The position numbers and the translations under genes were made by a program. From contig NZ_JAPDSH010000002.1 of NCBI RefSeq assembly GCF_029143285.1, positions 248,001 to 312,000 of the forward strand: a stretch of 64,000 nt of DNA. Direction: 5' to 3'. Shown here in pieces: positions 25,736-36,450 of the stretch (positions are counted from its first letter, which is position 1; each line of letters starts with the position of its first letter). The notes below the pieces were generated by a model. That model did no database searches. It was not told the DNA's origin and saw only the letters and a list, made by a program, of their open reading frames with translations. The stretch is from Vagococcus proximus. Lineage in GTDB: Bacteria > Bacillota > Bacilli > Lactobacillales > Vagococcaceae.

Positions 25736-25761
25736 AAAACATTCCCTAGGGAATGTTTTTT
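25734..25761. terminator. Bidirectional terminator of recN and the DUF4044 gene
   Basis: A perfect palindrome with core ACATTCCCTAGGGAATGT is flanked by A6 and T6, centred at 25747/25748. It serves convergent genes on both strands. Confidence 0.9.
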
Positions 25762-25766
25762 ATTTT

Positions 25767-25880
25767 TTATAGAACAGACATTACAGCGCCTAATACTGCT
25801 GAACCAACCATTGCGACTAGCATGATCCAGATTACAACTTTAGTGATTTTAGCAAAAGTACTTGTTTTTTTCTTTTCCAA
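25767..25880 (-). CDS. DUF4044 family small membrane protein (37 aa, TTG start)
   Basis: The minus strand encodes a 37-residue peptide beginning with TTG (25878-25880) after GAGGTG. It has a basic start (EKKKTSTFAKITK) and one hydrophobic segment (VVIWIMLVAMVGSAVLGAVM, about residues 15-34). Size, sequence pattern and location fit the DUF4044 small membrane proteins of enterococci and relatives. It is too short for ordinary gene finders. The function is unknown. It is convergent with recN and shares its terminator. Confidence 0.78.
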   Translation of the reverse strand: MEKKKTSTFAKITKVVIWIMLVAMVGSAVLGAVMSVL

Positions 25881-25972
25881 AAAAATTACACCTCGTTTAC
25901 CAATTAAATATGACGTTTAAAAAACGCTCTCGCAAGTAGTTTACACCTTTTCAAGAGCAGAGTGCAAGCGTA

Positions 25973-26926
25973 TTAGAAAAATTTCTTTTTCTTTAATATC
26001 CAAATTGTAGCGATACTGCTGATAACTATAAGGAACATAAGAATCCAGAATGCGTTAGTATCATTTGAAAATGGTAAGCGGACGTTCATGCCGTAGATTC
26101 CACCTACTAAGGTTGGGATAGTTAAGATGATGGTAATTACAGTTAATAGTTTCATTACGATATTCATGTTATTACCAACAATTGCAGAGAACATACTCCC
26201 TAGTTGACCTAGTAGCTCCGCTTGAATTTTACCAGAAGCTAAGGCTTGTTTTGTTTCAATGATAATATCGTAAAGAGCAACTGAACCTTCTTTTGTTGTC
26301 ATAATAATCTTTGACTCATAAGTACGTTGTAAAACAGATAAATTTTGCTCAAGAGCTGAATCAAAGTAAACTAGACTTTTTTGCATATCCATCAATTCGA
26401 ATAATTGCTTGTTTTCTGTAGCAAGGTGTAGTTCACTTTCTAAGCGATCCGTTTCATATTTGATACCTTTAATATGGTGATTAAATAAATCGGAAAAAGA
26501 CCAAGCGAGTTGTATCGCTATTTTTTCTGTAGTAGGTAATGGAGAGTTAAAAGCACGGCCTTTTTCAAGTTCATGTCTGAAATTAAAATCACCTTTACAA
26601 CTAGTGATAAGTAGATGTGGTGTTAGTATGATACTGAATGGTAAGGCTTCAAATTGTACAAATCCACTGGGGCTTGTAATTTCTTTTGGGTACTGTAGTA
26701 AGAGTAAAATGGGTTTGATTAATTCATTTTGCACAGGCGCCTCATAACGTGAAATTTCTTGATTATCAAGTACGGCAGAAAGATAGTCTTGTGGAAATTC
26801 GTAGTCTCTTGAAAGTGAGGCGATTTCTTCTGGTGTTGGATTTTGGACATGTATCCAGTGCAGAGGTGTTGTTCCATTTGCTTCCAAAATTTTATTGTCT
26901 GATGTTACATAAAGCGATTCTATCAT
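25973..26926 (-). CDS. CorA family magnesium/divalent cation transporter
   Basis: The 317-residue protein has the CorA layout: a large cytoplasmic alpha/beta funnel domain and two C-terminal membrane helices, the first ending in the GMN selectivity motif (YGMNVRLPF) and the last followed by the basic tail KKKKFF. It resembles the shorter CorA-like proteins of Lactobacillales. Mg or Co transport is the family role; the exact ion is not shown by sequence. It is a single gene. Confidence 0.92.
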   Translation of the reverse strand: MIESLYVTSDNKILEANGTTPLHWIHVQNPTPEEIASLSRDYEFPQDYLSAVLDNQEISRYEAPVQNELIKPILLLLQYPKEITSPSGFVQFEALPFSIILTPHLLITSCKGDFNFRHELEKGRAFNSPLPTTEKIAIQLAWSFSDLFNHHIKGIKYETDRLESELHLATENKQLFELMDMQKSLVYFDSALEQNLSVLQRTYESKIIMTTKEGSVALYDIIIETKQALASGKIQAELLGQLGSMFSAIVGNNMNIVMKLLTVITIILTIPTLVGGIYGMNVRLPFSNDTNAFWILMFLIVISSIATIWILKKKKFF

Positions 26927-27140
26927 GTATTATTATCCTTTCTGATACAATATCTTACCTAATATACTACACAAATACTGTTATTCAAGCAAATTAAAGC
27001 TTAAAGTATATCTGGAATTTGCTATAGTAAGCATTCGAATTTTGTAGTACAATAACAAGCGTGAAGTCGGAGTGCTGTGTGCGCAAAGCGAATAGTTTTT
27101 TCGCATTATTAATGATGAAAAAGAGAAAGGAATTTTTTGC

Positions 27141-27509
27141 ATGAATGGAATGCCTTTTATGGTTATATTTTGGTACATATTTCCAGTAGTATTGTTATTT
27201 GCAAGTAATTTTGTAGTTCAAACGTTATCGTTAACGAGGCGGTTTAACATTAAATCACCAGATATCGCAACGCCATTCTTGTTAATGGGTATCCAAGCGT
27301 TATCGTTAGATACTTATCAAAAGTCTGCTGTACCATATGTTGTTATATTGATGTTATTAGTAGGAATTAGTGTCGCGTTGGGGCATGCTTATTATTATGG
27401 TGATATTCAATATAAACGTTTCTTTAAGATTTTCTGGAGAATTGTTTTTCTCTTAACATTTGTTTTGTATTTCTTACTAATTTTATTAAATATCTTTAGT
27501 TATTTATAA
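27141..27509 (+). CDS. DUF3397 family membrane protein
   Basis: The 122-residue integral membrane protein has four predicted hydrophobic segments (about residues 5-25, 45-55, 62-80 and 95-120). It matches DUF3397, a family commonly found just upstream of mraZ in Lactobacillales. The function is unknown. The ribosome binding site AAAGGAA is moderate. It ends at a very strong terminator that isolates it from the division cluster. Confidence 0.85.
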   Translation: MNGMPFMVIFWYIFPVVLLFASNFVVQTLSLTRRFNIKSPDIATPFLLMGIQALSLDTYQKSAVPYVVILMLLVGISVALGHAYYYGDIQYKRFFKIFWRIVFLLTFVLYFLLILLNIFSYL

Positions 27510-27512
27510 GAG

Positions 27513-27554
27513 AAAAAACTCCTATTCCTTGTTTAAGGAATAGGAGTTTTTTTT
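27513..27554 (+). terminator. Terminator between DUF3397 and the division cluster
   Basis: A long perfect stem (AAAAACTCCTATTCCTT with AAGGAATAGGAGTTTTT) with a 4-nt loop GTTT is followed by more T. Confidence 0.93.
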
Positions 27555-27609
27555 AATCTGAATGATAAGTCTTCCGTGGTAGAGAAAAGTGTGTTTTTTT
27601 TGAGGAATT

Positions 27610-27639
27610 GTGGTAGAAAGTGGGGGAATGTGGTAGACT
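27610..27639 (+). promoter_or_regulatory. MraZ boxes upstream of mraZ
   Basis: Three direct repeats GTGGTAGAAA, GTGGGGGAAT and GTGGTAGACT start at 27610, 27620 and 27630, exactly one helical turn apart. Similar G-rich repeats recur at 27576 and at 27651 and 27659. This is the known architecture of MraZ operators, where MraZ controls its own operon. Confidence 0.8.
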
Positions 27640-27673
27640 ATTAATATTAAGTGGGTAAGTGGGGTAATCTATC

Positions 27674-28105
27674 ATGTTTATGGGTGAATTCAAACATAAT
27701 ATAGATCCAAAAGGTCGACTGATCATGCCTTCGAAATTTCGTGAAGAACTTGGCGAAAAATTCGTTGTAACGCGTGGTATGGACGGCTGCTTATTTGGCT
27801 ATCCCCAAGACGAATGGGTTCAATTCCAAGAAAAAATTCAACAAATGCCCATTGGTAGAAAAGAAGCCAGAACCTTTACGCGTTTCTTTTATTCAGCAGC
27901 TACAGAATGTGAGCTTGATAAACAAGGGCGTATTAACTTACCACAAACATTGAGAGCACATGGTGATTTAGAAAAAGAGTGCGTTATTATTGGTGTTGCG
28001 AATCGTATAGAGATTTGGGCACAAGAGAAGTGGGAAGAATTTTCTAGTGAAGCTGAAGAAAATTTTGATGAAATAGCTGAAACAATGATAGATTTCGGTT
28101 TTTAA
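27674..28105 (+). CDS. mraZ: Division/cell wall cluster transcriptional regulator MraZ
   Basis: MraZ is an AbrB-like DNA-binding protein with two SpoVT/AbrB folds; the motif [21 protein letters not shown] is at the N-terminus and the second copy around [18 protein letters not shown] (about residue 78). It binds GTGG-type repeats and represses or modulates the dcw operon. The boxes are present 35-64 nt upstream. The 143-residue length is standard. Confidence 0.95.
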   Translation: MFMGEFKHNIDPKGRLIMPSKFREELGEKFVVTRGMDGCLFGYPQDEWVQFQEKIQQMPIGRKEARTFTRFFYSAATECELDKQGRINLPQTLRAHGDLEKECVIIGVANRIEIWAQEKWEEFSSEAEENFDEIAETMIDFGF

Positions 28106-28127
28106 AAGATAGAAAGGAGGGATAAAG

Positions 28128-29081
28128 ATGATGAAAGAATTTAATCACACAACTGTTTTATTAAATGAAACAGTAGATATGTTAGATATCAAAGAAGATG
28201 GAATTTACATTGACTGTACGCTAGGTGGTGCAGGACATAGTAGTTATTTATTGTCGCAATTATCAGAAGAAGGTCATCTTTATGCCTTCGATCAAGATCA
28301 AATTGCAATTGATAATGCTAAAGTTAAATTAGCTGAGTATGTGGAAAAAGGAATGGTTACTTTTGTAAAGTCCAATTTCAGATACCTTGAACAAGAGATG
28401 TCTTCGCTAGGAGTTAGTGAGGTGGATGGGATTTTATATGATCTCGGAGTATCATCCCCACAATTAGATGAAGCTGAACGTGGCTTTAGTTATCATCAAG
28501 ATGCCCCTCTAGATATGAGAATGGATCAGGATAGTCCGTTAACGGCACGAGATTTGATTAATGAGTATGATTATCACGAATTAGTAAAAATCTTCTATCG
28601 TTATGGAGAAGAAAAATTTTCTAAACAAATTGCACGAGAAATTGAACGCGTTAGACAAATTAAACCGATTGAGACAACTGGTGAATTAGTAGAAATTATT
28701 AAAGATGTCATACCAGCGCCAGCTAGACGTAAAGGTGGGCATCCTGCCAAGCGAGTTTTCCAAGCAGTGAGAATAGCTGTTAATGATGAACTTGCGGTTG
28801 TTGAAGAGTCTTTGGAACAAGCAATAAGAATTCTAGGAAAAGATGGGCGTATTAGTGTTATTACTTTTCATTCTTTAGAAGACCGTATTGTGAAAACAAT
28901 ATTCAAAGAATATAGTCAACCAAAAGATACACCGCCTGGTTTACCTGTTATCCCAGACGAGTTCCAACCTATATTAAAATTAGTAAATAGAAAACCGGTA
29001 CTACCTTCTGATGAAGAGTTAGAAGCGAATAATAGAGCGAGAAGTGCAAAATTAAGAGTGGCGGAAAAAAATAGAGTATGA
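28128..29081 (+). CDS. rsmH: 16S rRNA (cytosine(1402)-N(4))-methyltransferase RsmH
   Basis: RsmH (MraW) methylates N4 of C1402 in the ribosomal P site. [13 protein letters not shown] is at the N-terminus, the SAM motif [14 protein letters not shown] near residue 30, and the C-terminal [17 protein letters not shown] motif near 240. The length of 317 is typical. AAAGGAGGG precedes a tandem ATG-ATG (28128/28131). It is followed closely by ftsL. Confidence 0.95.
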   Translation: MMKEFNHTTVLLNETVDMLDIKEDGIYIDCTLGGAGHSSYLLSQLSEEGHLYAFDQDQIAIDNAKVKLAEYVEKGMVTFVKSNFRYLEQEMSSLGVSEVDGILYDLGVSSPQLDEAERGFSYHQDAPLDMRMDQDSPLTARDLINEYDYHELVKIFYRYGEEKFSKQIAREIERVRQIKPIETTGELVEIIKDVIPAPARRKGGHPAKRVFQAVRIAVNDELAVVEESLEQAIRILGKDGRISVITFHSLEDRIVKTIFKEYSQPKDTPPGLPVIPDEFQPILKLVNRKPVLPSDEELEANNRARSAKLRVAEKNRV

Positions 29082-29099
29082 AAGGGAGGGGAAATCGAA

Positions 29100-29480
29100 A
29101 TGGCAGAATTAAAAGAGTTTAGTCATCTGGAAATGGAACGTGTTCTAGATGAAGCTGTGGAAGAAAGTAACCTAACTTCACCTGTTGTCACGAAATCTAA
29201 AGCAACGTTGAAAAATATTTCACGTATAGAAAAATTAGCGGTGTCATTATTATTGGTGGCCGTTTTGGGATTGGCTGTTGTTACAGTTAAACTTACGACA
29301 ACTATTTCTCAAGCGGAGGAAGATATTTCTGTGATGCAGCTAGATATTAATGACAAGACAGAAAAAATTACTAAGCTAGAGCAGAAAAAAAATGAAATGT
29401 CACGTACAGATAAAATTAAAGCTGCTGCTGAAAAAGCAGGATTAGTGATTAATGATGAAAATATAAGGAATGTTGACTAA
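29100..29480 (+). CDS. ftsL: Cell division protein FtsL
   Basis: This 126-residue bitopic protein has a short cytoplasmic part, one membrane segment at about residues 44-64 (LAVSLLLVAVLGLAVVTV), and an extracellular coiled coil (SQAEEDISVMQLDINDKTEKITKLEQK, parts). FtsL joins DivIB and DivIC in the divisome. The gene overlaps the start of pbp2X by one base. Confidence 0.88.
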   Translation: MAELKEFSHLEMERVLDEAVEESNLTSPVVTKSKATLKNISRIEKLAVSLLLVAVLGLAVVTVKLTTTISQAEEDISVMQLDINDKTEKITKLEQKKNEMSRTDKIKAAAEKAGLVINDENIRNVD

Positions 29481-31396
29481 TGAATTTAAAAAAATGGCGA
29501 GCTTTTATCGATAGCAAGTGGTTAGAACCTAGAGCTAATCGGCGTAAGTTTGGCTCATTATTATTTTTCTTAACTATTATTGTATTTTCTGTATTTATAG
29601 TACGTTTTATGTATATTGTAGGTGCTGGTAAAGTAGGGAAGACTTCTTTAGAAACTAAAACTCAAGAATTGTACCAAGGCAGTAGCGTCGTTCAGGCAAA
29701 ACGAGGCACCATTTATGATAGAAATGGTGACGCGATTGCAGAAGACGCTACTTCTTATTCTTTATACGCCGTTATGGATAAAAAGTACTTAGGTCTAGAA
29801 AATCCTAAGACTGGTAAACGAGAGAAGTTATATGTAGAAGAGAAAAATAAAGCTGATATTGCAAAGATTCTAGCTAAATATACAAAATTAGAAGAAAAAG
29901 AGATACTTAAACGATTAGTACCTAAAAAAAATAAACAAGGTAATTTAATCAAGCAAGTTGAATTTGGTTATGATGGTAAAAAAATAACACTTGAAACAAA
30001 GGAAAAAATCGAGAAAGAACTTGAAAAAAAAGAGATTAAAGGGATTTACTTTGAAAAACATCCAGCTCGAATGTATCCAAAAGGGGTATTTTCTCCTTAT
30101 ATCGTTGGCTATGCGTCTTTAGCGGATGAAGATAATGATGCTAAAGGGCTAGTAGGTAAGATGGGAATTGAGAGATCTTATGATAAGATTCTCGCTGGCA
30201 CCAATGGTAAAATAAGATATCAAAAAGATAGATACCAACAGCCCCTTCCTGGAACAACGGTTGTGGAAAAGGAGACGGAAGATGGTAAAGACATTTATAC
30301 GACATTGGACGCTCAACTTCAATCACGTTTAGAAGATTTAATGACACAATCTTATGAAGAGTATGGATCAGAAGACATAACTGCTATTCTAGCAGATGCT
30401 AAAACAGGTAGTATTGTAGCAGCTTCTCAGAGACCCGCTTTTAATCCAGAAGGATTAGTTGGGTTAGATAAAGGGGAAGATTCTCCTTGGCTTAATTTAT
30501 TAATTGAACAACCCTATGAACCAGGATCAACAATGAAAGTTTTTACGGTTGCTGCGGCAATTGAAACGGGTGTATTTAAAGAAAATGATACATTTAGAAC
30601 TGGATCAATTCAGGTGGAAGATAAGAAAATTAATGATCATATTCCTGAAGGTGTGGGAACTATTACGTATAGGCAAGCATTAGCTTGGTCAAGTAACGTT
30701 GGTATGGTTCACTTACAGCAAATGATGGACATGAGATGGGTTGATTATATTAAAAAATTTGGATTTGGTGAATCGACTGAATCAGGTTTATATGGTGAGT
30801 TGCCTGGAACGGTTAATGATAAAAACGTAGTAGATATAGCCATGTCAGCTTATGGTCAAGCGATTGCGGTAACACCTTTTCAAATGATTCAGGCTTACAC
30901 AGCGATATCGAACGATGGTAAGATGATGAAACCAAATTACATTAGTAAGATTGTGGATCAAAAAGGAAATGAAACAATCAAAAAACCTGAAATGATATCA
31001 AAACCAATCAAAGCTTCAACTGCTAAAAAAGTAAGAGAGATGATGGTTGATGTGACTGAAGATGAAGTCTATGGAACAGGTAAGAAGTTCTATAAAATTG
31101 ATGGTTATCATGTAGCTGCTAAAACCGGAACCGCTCAGATATTTGAGAATGGTGGTTTGGTACAAGATCAGTATCTCTATTCAGTTGTGCAGATGGCACC
31201 AGCTGATGATCCAAAATATATTATGTATGTCACAATGAGAAAACCACCATTAGGTGTAGTAGCTGAAGAACTGATTTCGAAAATTTCTAATCCGTTATTA
31301 AAACGTGCTTTGGATTTCGATGAGGGCGAGGCAGCAAATAAAGCAAAAGAAGCTTCTAAAGAAGAAGCTGCTAAAAAAGAACAAACAGGAGAATAA
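29480..31396 (+). CDS. pbpX: Penicillin-binding protein 2X / FtsI-type transpeptidase without PASTA domains
   Basis: This is the septal class B transpeptidase. After a membrane anchor (about 24-46) come the pedestal domain and the transpeptidase domain with Ser350-x-x-Lys353 (GSTMK), Ser404-Ser405-Asn406 and Lys548-Thr-Gly. The PBP2X proteins of streptococci end in two PASTA domains, but here the chain stops about 90 residues after the KTG motif in a charged Ala/Lys/Glu tail. The missing PASTA region is an oddity; the frame is intact and mraY follows after 5 nt, so it is not an obvious truncation. Confidence 0.93.
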   Translation: MNLKKWRAFIDSKWLEPRANRRKFGSLLFFLTIIVFSVFIVRFMYIVGAGKVGKTSLETKTQELYQGSSVVQAKRGTIYDRNGDAIAEDATSYSLYAVMDKKYLGLENPKTGKREKLYVEEKNKADIAKILAKYTKLEEKEILKRLVPKKNKQGNLIKQVEFGYDGKKITLETKEKIEKELEKKEIKGIYFEKHPARMYPKGVFSPYIVGYASLADEDNDAKGLVGKMGIERSYDKILAGTNGKIRYQKDRYQQPLPGTTVVEKETEDGKDIYTTLDAQLQSRLEDLMTQSYEEYGSEDITAILADAKTGSIVAASQRPAFNPEGLVGLDKGEDSPWLNLLIEQPYEPGSTMKVFTVAAAIETGVFKENDTFRTGSIQVEDKKINDHIPEGVGTITYRQALAWSSNVGMVHLQQMMDMRWVDYIKKFGFGESTESGLYGELPGTVNDKNVVDIAMSAYGQAIAVTPFQMIQAYTAISNDGKMMKPNYISKIVDQKGNETIKKPEMISKPIKASTAKKVREMMVDVTEDEVYGTGKKFYKIDGYHVAAKTGTAQIFENGGLVQDQYLYSVVQMAPADDPKYIMYVTMRKPPLGVVAEELISKISNPLLKRALDFDEGEAANKAKEASKEEAAKKEQTGE

Positions 31397-31401
31397 TTAT
31401 T

Positions 31402-32367
31402 ATGGAATGGACACAAGTATTTTTACCAATTGCACTAAGTTTTGCAGTAACAGTTTCGATTATGCCGTTATTCATTGGATATTTTCAAATGAAAAAACAC
31501 GGTCAATCGATTCGTGAAGAAGGGCCAACGTGGCATAATCAAAAAGCAGGAACACCAACAATGGGTGGTTTAGTTTTCTTAATCGCTATTGTTATAACAT
31601 CATTAATTTTTGCTATTTGGAAGGGTGCGTTTACTGCATCGTTCGTTATCTTACTTTTCATTTTGATTTTATATGGAGCATTAGGTTTCTTAGATGATTT
31701 CATCAAAGTCTTTAAGAAAAGAAATATGGGATTAAATTCAAAACAAAAATTAGTAGGTCAAATTGTGGGTGGACTAGTATTTTATAGCGTATACCGTTAT
31801 CAAGGTTTTTCAAATACATTAACAATACCAGGTATTGGCAGTCTTAACTTAGGGATTGCGTTTGGTTTGTTTGTATTAGTATGGCTGGTTGGTTTTTCAA
31901 ATGCAGTTAACCTAACAGATGGTCTTGATGGACTTGTTTCTGGTTTAGGGATGATTTCTTTTGGGACTTATGCGATTATCGCTTGGAATCAAAATCAACT
32001 AGATATTCTAATTGTATGTTTAACTACAATGGGCGGTTTACTAGGGTTCTTTTTATATAATAAAAAACCAGCAAAAATATTCATGGGTGATGTGGGATCG
32101 CTAGCTTTAGGTGGTATGTTAGCAGCGATTTCAATTCTACTTCATCAAGAATGGACATTGTTATTAGTAGGTCTAGTTTATGTTTTAGAAACATTGAGCG
32201 TAATGATGCAAGTAACATCATTTAAACTGACGGGAAAACGTATTTTTAAAATGAGTCCGATACATCATCATTTTGAAATGTCTGGTTGGTCAGAATGGAA
32301 AATAGATATTGTTTTTTGGATAATAGGATTAGTAATGTCAGCCATTACTTTAATGATTTTATATTAA
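31402..32367 (+). CDS. mraY: Phospho-N-acetylmuramoyl-pentapeptide-transferase MraY
   Basis: MraY makes lipid I at the membrane. About ten membrane segments span 321 residues. The family motifs are visible: GTPTMGG near residue 51, DDFIKV near 98, [12 protein letters not shown] near 171, [12 protein letters not shown] near 230, and the [14 protein letters not shown] motif near 288. It lies between pbp2X and murD in the conserved dcw order. Confidence 0.96.
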   Translation: MEWTQVFLPIALSFAVTVSIMPLFIGYFQMKKHGQSIREEGPTWHNQKAGTPTMGGLVFLIAIVITSLIFAIWKGAFTASFVILLFILILYGALGFLDDFIKVFKKRNMGLNSKQKLVGQIVGGLVFYSVYRYQGFSNTLTIPGIGSLNLGIAFGLFVLVWLVGFSNAVNLTDGLDGLVSGLGMISFGTYAIIAWNQNQLDILIVCLTTMGGLLGFFLYNKKPAKIFMGDVGSLALGGMLAAISILLHQEWTLLLVGLVYVLETLSVMMQVTSFKLTGKRIFKMSPIHHHFEMSGWSEWKIDIVFWIIGLVMSAITLMILY

Positions 32368-32382
32368 GGAGATATCAATAGG

Positions 32383-33759
32383 ATGAAAAAAGTAAATAAG
32401 TATGAAAACCAAAAAGTATTAGTATTAGGTCTTGCAAGAAGTGGGATGAGTGCGGCTTCTCTATTGCATGACTTAGGTGCTTTAGTAACAGTGAATGATG
32501 GGAAAAGCTTTGATGACAATCCTGAAGCCCAAGAACTATTAGCTAAAGGTATTCGTGTTATTGCTGGAAGTCATCCTGTTGAATTGTTAGATGAGGATTT
32601 TACCCTGGTTGTTAAAAACCCGGGTATTCCTTATTCTAATCCCATTCTCGAAAAAGCAATTGAAAAAGATATACCGATTATTACAGAGGTTGAATTAGCT
32701 TATCAGATTTCTGAAGCGAAAATTGTAGGTATTACAGGAACAAATGGTAAAACTACGACAACGACAATGATTGGAGAAATTTTAAACGCAGGTTTACCAA
32801 AAGGTGAGGCGCGTTTAGCAGGTAATATTGGGATGCCAGCAAGTGGCGTTGCGCAAGAAGTTAATGCTGATGATGTCATGGTCACTGAGTTATCTAGTTT
32901 CCAATTGATGGGCATTCAAGAATTTAAACCTGCAATAGGAATTATTGTTAATTTATACGAAGCACATCTGGATTATCATGGGAGTCGTGAGGGCTACGTG
33001 AAAGCAAAATGGGAACTTCAAAAGAATATGACGGCATCTGATGTGTTAATTTTGAATGGGAATCAAGAGGAATTGGTTAAGTTAAGTCAGGAGACCAGCG
33101 CTAAAGTGATGTTCTTCTCGACTGAAAAGGAATTGGATGAAGGAGCTTACTGTCTCGACGGACGCATGTACTACAAAGGTGAATATATTATGGATTCTTC
33201 TGAAATTGGAGTACCAGGTGGGCACAATATTGAGAATGCTTTAGCATCAATTTGTGTAGCTAAACTACTTGATGTAGAAAATAAAGCGATTAAAGAGGCA
33301 ATTTCTGCTTTCGGTGGTGTTGAACATCGTACAGAATATGTGGGCGAAATTGACGGACGAAAATATTATAATGATTCAAAAGCAACGAACATGCTGGCGA
33401 CTGAAAAAGCATTAAGTGGTTTTGATAATAGTAAAGTTATTTTGTTAGCAGGTGGATTAGATAGAGGAAATTCATTTGATGAATTCATTCCGACTATAAC
33501 AGGCCTAAAAGGAATTGTGCTGTTTGGAGAAAGTAAAAATAAAATTGAAAAAGCGGCTGTAGAAGCAGGTATTAACGCAATTAAAGTAGTTGATACTCTA
33601 GAAGAGGCTGTTTGCGAAGCTGAGAAGATGAGTTCACAAGGCGATTCGGTCTTATTATCACCTGCTTGTGCAAGTTGGGATCAATATAAGAATTTTGAAA
33701 TCAGAGGGACTGTTTTCAAAGATGAAGTAAAAAAAATACAAGATAGAAGTGAGAGATAA
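32383..33759 (+). CDS. murD: UDP-N-acetylmuramoylalanine--D-glutamate ligase MurD
   Basis: MurD adds D-Glu to UDP-MurNAc-Ala. The 458-residue protein shows an N-terminal UDP-binding Rossmann domain, the ATP-binding [17 protein letters not shown] motif near residue 116, the central domain with EAHLDYHGS, and the C-terminal ligase domain with [22 protein letters not shown] (parts). Its stop overlaps the murG start (TAATG). Confidence 0.96.
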   Translation: MKKVNKYENQKVLVLGLARSGMSAASLLHDLGALVTVNDGKSFDDNPEAQELLAKGIRVIAGSHPVELLDEDFTLVVKNPGIPYSNPILEKAIEKDIPIITEVELAYQISEAKIVGITGTNGKTTTTTMIGEILNAGLPKGEARLAGNIGMPASGVAQEVNADDVMVTELSSFQLMGIQEFKPAIGIIVNLYEAHLDYHGSREGYVKAKWELQKNMTASDVLILNGNQEELVKLSQETSAKVMFFSTEKELDEGAYCLDGRMYYKGEYIMDSSEIGVPGGHNIENALASICVAKLLDVENKAIKEAISAFGGVEHRTEYVGEIDGRKYYNDSKATNMLATEKALSGFDNSKVILLAGGLDRGNSFDEFIPTITGLKGIVLFGESKNKIEKAAVEAGINAIKVVDTLEEAVCEAEKMSSQGDSVLLSPACASWDQYKNFEIRGTVFKDEVKKIQDRSER

Positions 33760-34853
33760 TGAAGATATTAGTATCAGGCGGAGGTACTGGGGGGCATATT
33801 TACCCAGCTCTGTCTTTAGTCAAACAAATTAGAGAAGAACATCCGGATGCAGAGTTTATGTATGTTGGAACAGATCGAGGATTGGAAAGTAAGATTGTTC
33901 CGAAAGAAGGCATTCCTTTTAGTACAATTCAAATTCAAGGTTTTAAACGTTCATTAAGTTTAGATAATTTCAAAACAGTTTATTTATTTTTAAAGAGCAT
34001 TAAAGATTCAAAAAAAATAATTAAAGAGTTCAAACCAGATGTTGTAATGGGAACAGGCGGTTATGTATCTGCTGCAGTAGTATATGCAGCGCATAAGTTA
34101 AAAATTCCTACTATCGTTCATGAGCAAAACAGTGTACCAGGAGTAACCAATAAATTTTTATCAAAATATGTTGATAAAGTTGCGATTTGTTTTCCAGATG
34201 CTGCGGAATTTTTCCCAAAAAATAAAGTGGTTTTAACAGGGAATCCTCGTGGTCAAGAAGTTGTCCGAGTGACAACTACCGATAACTTAACACAATTTGG
34301 TTTAGATAATGATAAAAAAACAGCACTTATTTTTGGTGGAAGTCAAGGTGCTTGGACACTGAATCAGGCGATGACAGATATCTTGTCAGAGTTAAGTCAA
34401 AAAGAGTATCAAGTACTTTTTGCCACAGGTGAACGTTATTTTGAAACAATTGATAGTAAATTAAAAGAAGAGGGAATAACTTCTGATAATTTAGTAGTTG
34501 TACCCTATATTTCTAACATGGAAACAGTATTGAAAAATGTTGATTTAGTTGTAAGTAGAGCAGGAGCTACTACTTTATCAGAGTTAACAGCGTTAGGCTT
34601 AGCTTCTATTTTGATTCCAAGCCCTAATGTAACCAACGACCACCAAACTAAAAATGCGATGAGCTTGGTAAAAGTGGGAGCGTCGCGCTTGCTTAAAGAT
34701 ACAGATTTATCAGGTGCTAATTTATTAAAAGAGTTAGATGATATCTTACTTGATGATACTGTACTTAAGGAGATGGGCGATAAGGCAAAAGGACAAGGTA
34801 TTCCAGATGCAACAGATCGTTTGGTAACGTTAGTCGATGAATTAATTAAATAG
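33759..34853 (+). CDS. murG: UDP-N-acetylglucosamine transferase MurG
   Basis: MurG turns lipid I into lipid II on the inner face of the membrane. The N-terminal [15 protein letters not shown] loop is at residue 6, HEQNSVPG near 125, and the C-terminal donor-site motif [11 protein letters not shown] near 192 and [11 protein letters not shown] near 264 are present. GT-B fold, GT28 family, 364 residues. It overlaps murD by one base. Confidence 0.96.
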   Translation: MKILVSGGGTGGHIYPALSLVKQIREEHPDAEFMYVGTDRGLESKIVPKEGIPFSTIQIQGFKRSLSLDNFKTVYLFLKSIKDSKKIIKEFKPDVVMGTGGYVSAAVVYAAHKLKIPTIVHEQNSVPGVTNKFLSKYVDKVAICFPDAAEFFPKNKVVLTGNPRGQEVVRVTTTDNLTQFGLDNDKKTALIFGGSQGAWTLNQAMTDILSELSQKEYQVLFATGERYFETIDSKLKEEGITSDNLVVVPYISNMETVLKNVDLVVSRAGATTLSELTALGLASILIPSPNVTNDHQTKNAMSLVKVGASRLLKDTDLSGANLLKELDDILLDDTVLKEMGDKAKGQGIPDATDRLVTLVDELIK

Positions 34854-34871
34854 TATGAAGGAGGCTAGTCT

Positions 34872-36251
34872 GTGGATAAGGATGAATCAAATAATAAACT
34901 ACCTTCTGAAGTTGAAGAAGAATTAACACCGTGGCAAATAGAAAATCAAAAATATTTAGAGTCATTGAAGGAAAAAAGTGAGGATGAATCTGAACAAGAT
35001 GAGGCCTCAAATGAAGAGCAACCTTCCCTAGATTTGGAAAATGATGACGAAGAAAAAAATCGTCTAAATAAGAAATCTAAGCTAAAATTAGTTCTCAATA
35101 GAAAAAGTAAAAAAGTAAAAATAAAAGAACAAGAAGAGATAGAAGAACCAGGTGAAAATGAGAGTGGGGTCAAAGAATTACCAAAGTCAGTCTCATTTGC
35201 AGACCGCTTACCTAAAATGAAGGAAACTAGACAGAAGCGCTTAAAACGTCGTCTTGTTGCGATTGTAGGTGTTTTTGGTGTTGGTGCACTCAGCTTGATG
35301 TATTATATCTCACCATTAAGTAAGGTGAGTAAAGTCTATGTAACAGGAACTAGACTAGCGTCTAAAGATAAAGTTGTTTCATCTTTGAATCTGTCTAACT
35401 CTGATTTTATTTGGGAAGTTTATGGCGACAATAAAATAGAGAGTAAGATAAAAGAGAATAATCCTAGAATAAAAAATGTTGAGAAATCATTAAAAGGTAT
35501 TAATAGTATTAAATTAGAAGTTGAAGAATTTGAAGAAGTAGCTTATTTGAAAGAAGGGAAAGAACTGTATCCTATTCTTGAAAATGGCACGATAATTAAA
35601 GATAAAGATCAAGGACTGCAAAAATCATTTCCAATTTTAATTGGATTTAAAGAAGGAAATGCACTTGTAGAATTTATTAAAAATTATCAAAAAGTACCGA
35701 TGGACGTTAAAGAAAAAATTGTTGATATAACATCAGCACCGACTAAAGATAATGAGTATTTATTGATGATTAACATGAATGATAAAAATAAAGTAGTTGC
35801 TTCTTCGCAAGATTTTCATAAAAAAATAAAGTATTATAACGGCGTCGCTAAAGAAATAACAGAACCTAGCTTGATTGATATGGAAGCGGGTATATTCTCA
35901 CGAAGCTTCGATTCAATAGCTAAAGAAGAAGCTGAAAAAGAAGCGGTATCTGGTGAGCAATCTGTTGAAGGCATACAATCACCAGTAGAACGAGAACCAG
36001 TGTTTGATGAGAATGGCAATGTTATTCCTCAAGAAGATCTTTCGAAAACTGAAAAAATACCAGTTGAGGGAGAAACAGGGGAAGAGCAACCTAAAAAAGA
36101 TGAAGCAGTTGCAAATCAGTCTATTGAAAAGATGGTTTATGAAGATTGGTTAAATGATTTGAAAGAAAATGGTACTGGTGAACTATTAGAAGAAGATGAT
36201 TCTGAAAATTCAATAGCTGAATACAATGAAGGTGCGGCTTTAGATGAGTAA
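34872..36251 (+). CDS. divIB: Cell division protein DivIB/FtsQ with long acidic extensions
   Basis: DivIB acts with FtsL and DivIC at the septum. Order: a very charged cytoplasmic region (about 1-128), one membrane segment (about 129-147), POTRA and beta domains (about 150-345), and a long Glu/Asp-rich tail (about 345-459). At 459 residues it is far longer than the B. subtilis protein (around 260). The start is GTG with AAGGAGG. A 200-nt gap with a promoter separates it from ftsA. Confidence 0.9.
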   Translation: MDKDESNNKLPSEVEEELTPWQIENQKYLESLKEKSEDESEQDEASNEEQPSLDLENDDEEKNRLNKKSKLKLVLNRKSKKVKIKEQEEIEEPGENESGVKELPKSVSFADRLPKMKETRQKRLKRRLVAIVGVFGVGALSLMYYISPLSKVSKVYVTGTRLASKDKVVSSLNLSNSDFIWEVYGDNKIESKIKENNPRIKNVEKSLKGINSIKLEVEEFEEVAYLKEGKELYPILENGTIIKDKDQGLQKSFPILIGFKEGNALVEFIKNYQKVPMDVKEKIVDITSAPTKDNEYLLMINMNDKNKVVASSQDFHKKIKYYNGVAKEITEPSLIDMEAGIFSRSFDSIAKEEAEKEAVSGEQSVEGIQSPVEREPVFDENGNVIPQEDLSKTEKIPVEGETGEEQPKKDEAVANQSIEKMVYEDWLNDLKENGTGELLEEDDSENSIAEYNEGAALDE

Positions 36252-36329
36252 AAAAAGTCGTGAATTAGTAAATCAACTATAAAATATCAACCTATAATAA
36301 TAAATTAAGTAATATCATAGAATCTTCTT

Positions 36330-36357
36330 TTGAAATGCGAGGTTTTTATGGTAAAAT
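36330..36357 (+). promoter_or_regulatory. Promoter of ftsA-ftsZ
   Basis: TTGAAA (36330-36335), 16-bp spacer, TG-G-TAAAAT extended -10 (36349-36357), in the only sizeable gap inside the division cluster. Confidence 0.7.
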
Positions 36358-36450
36358 TGTAGGAAGATGGGTTAAAATCTCAGTGAATAATAGATAAATA
36401 ATAAAAATGACTTGTATAAGAAAAGAAGTTAATAGGAGGGACGACCTATC

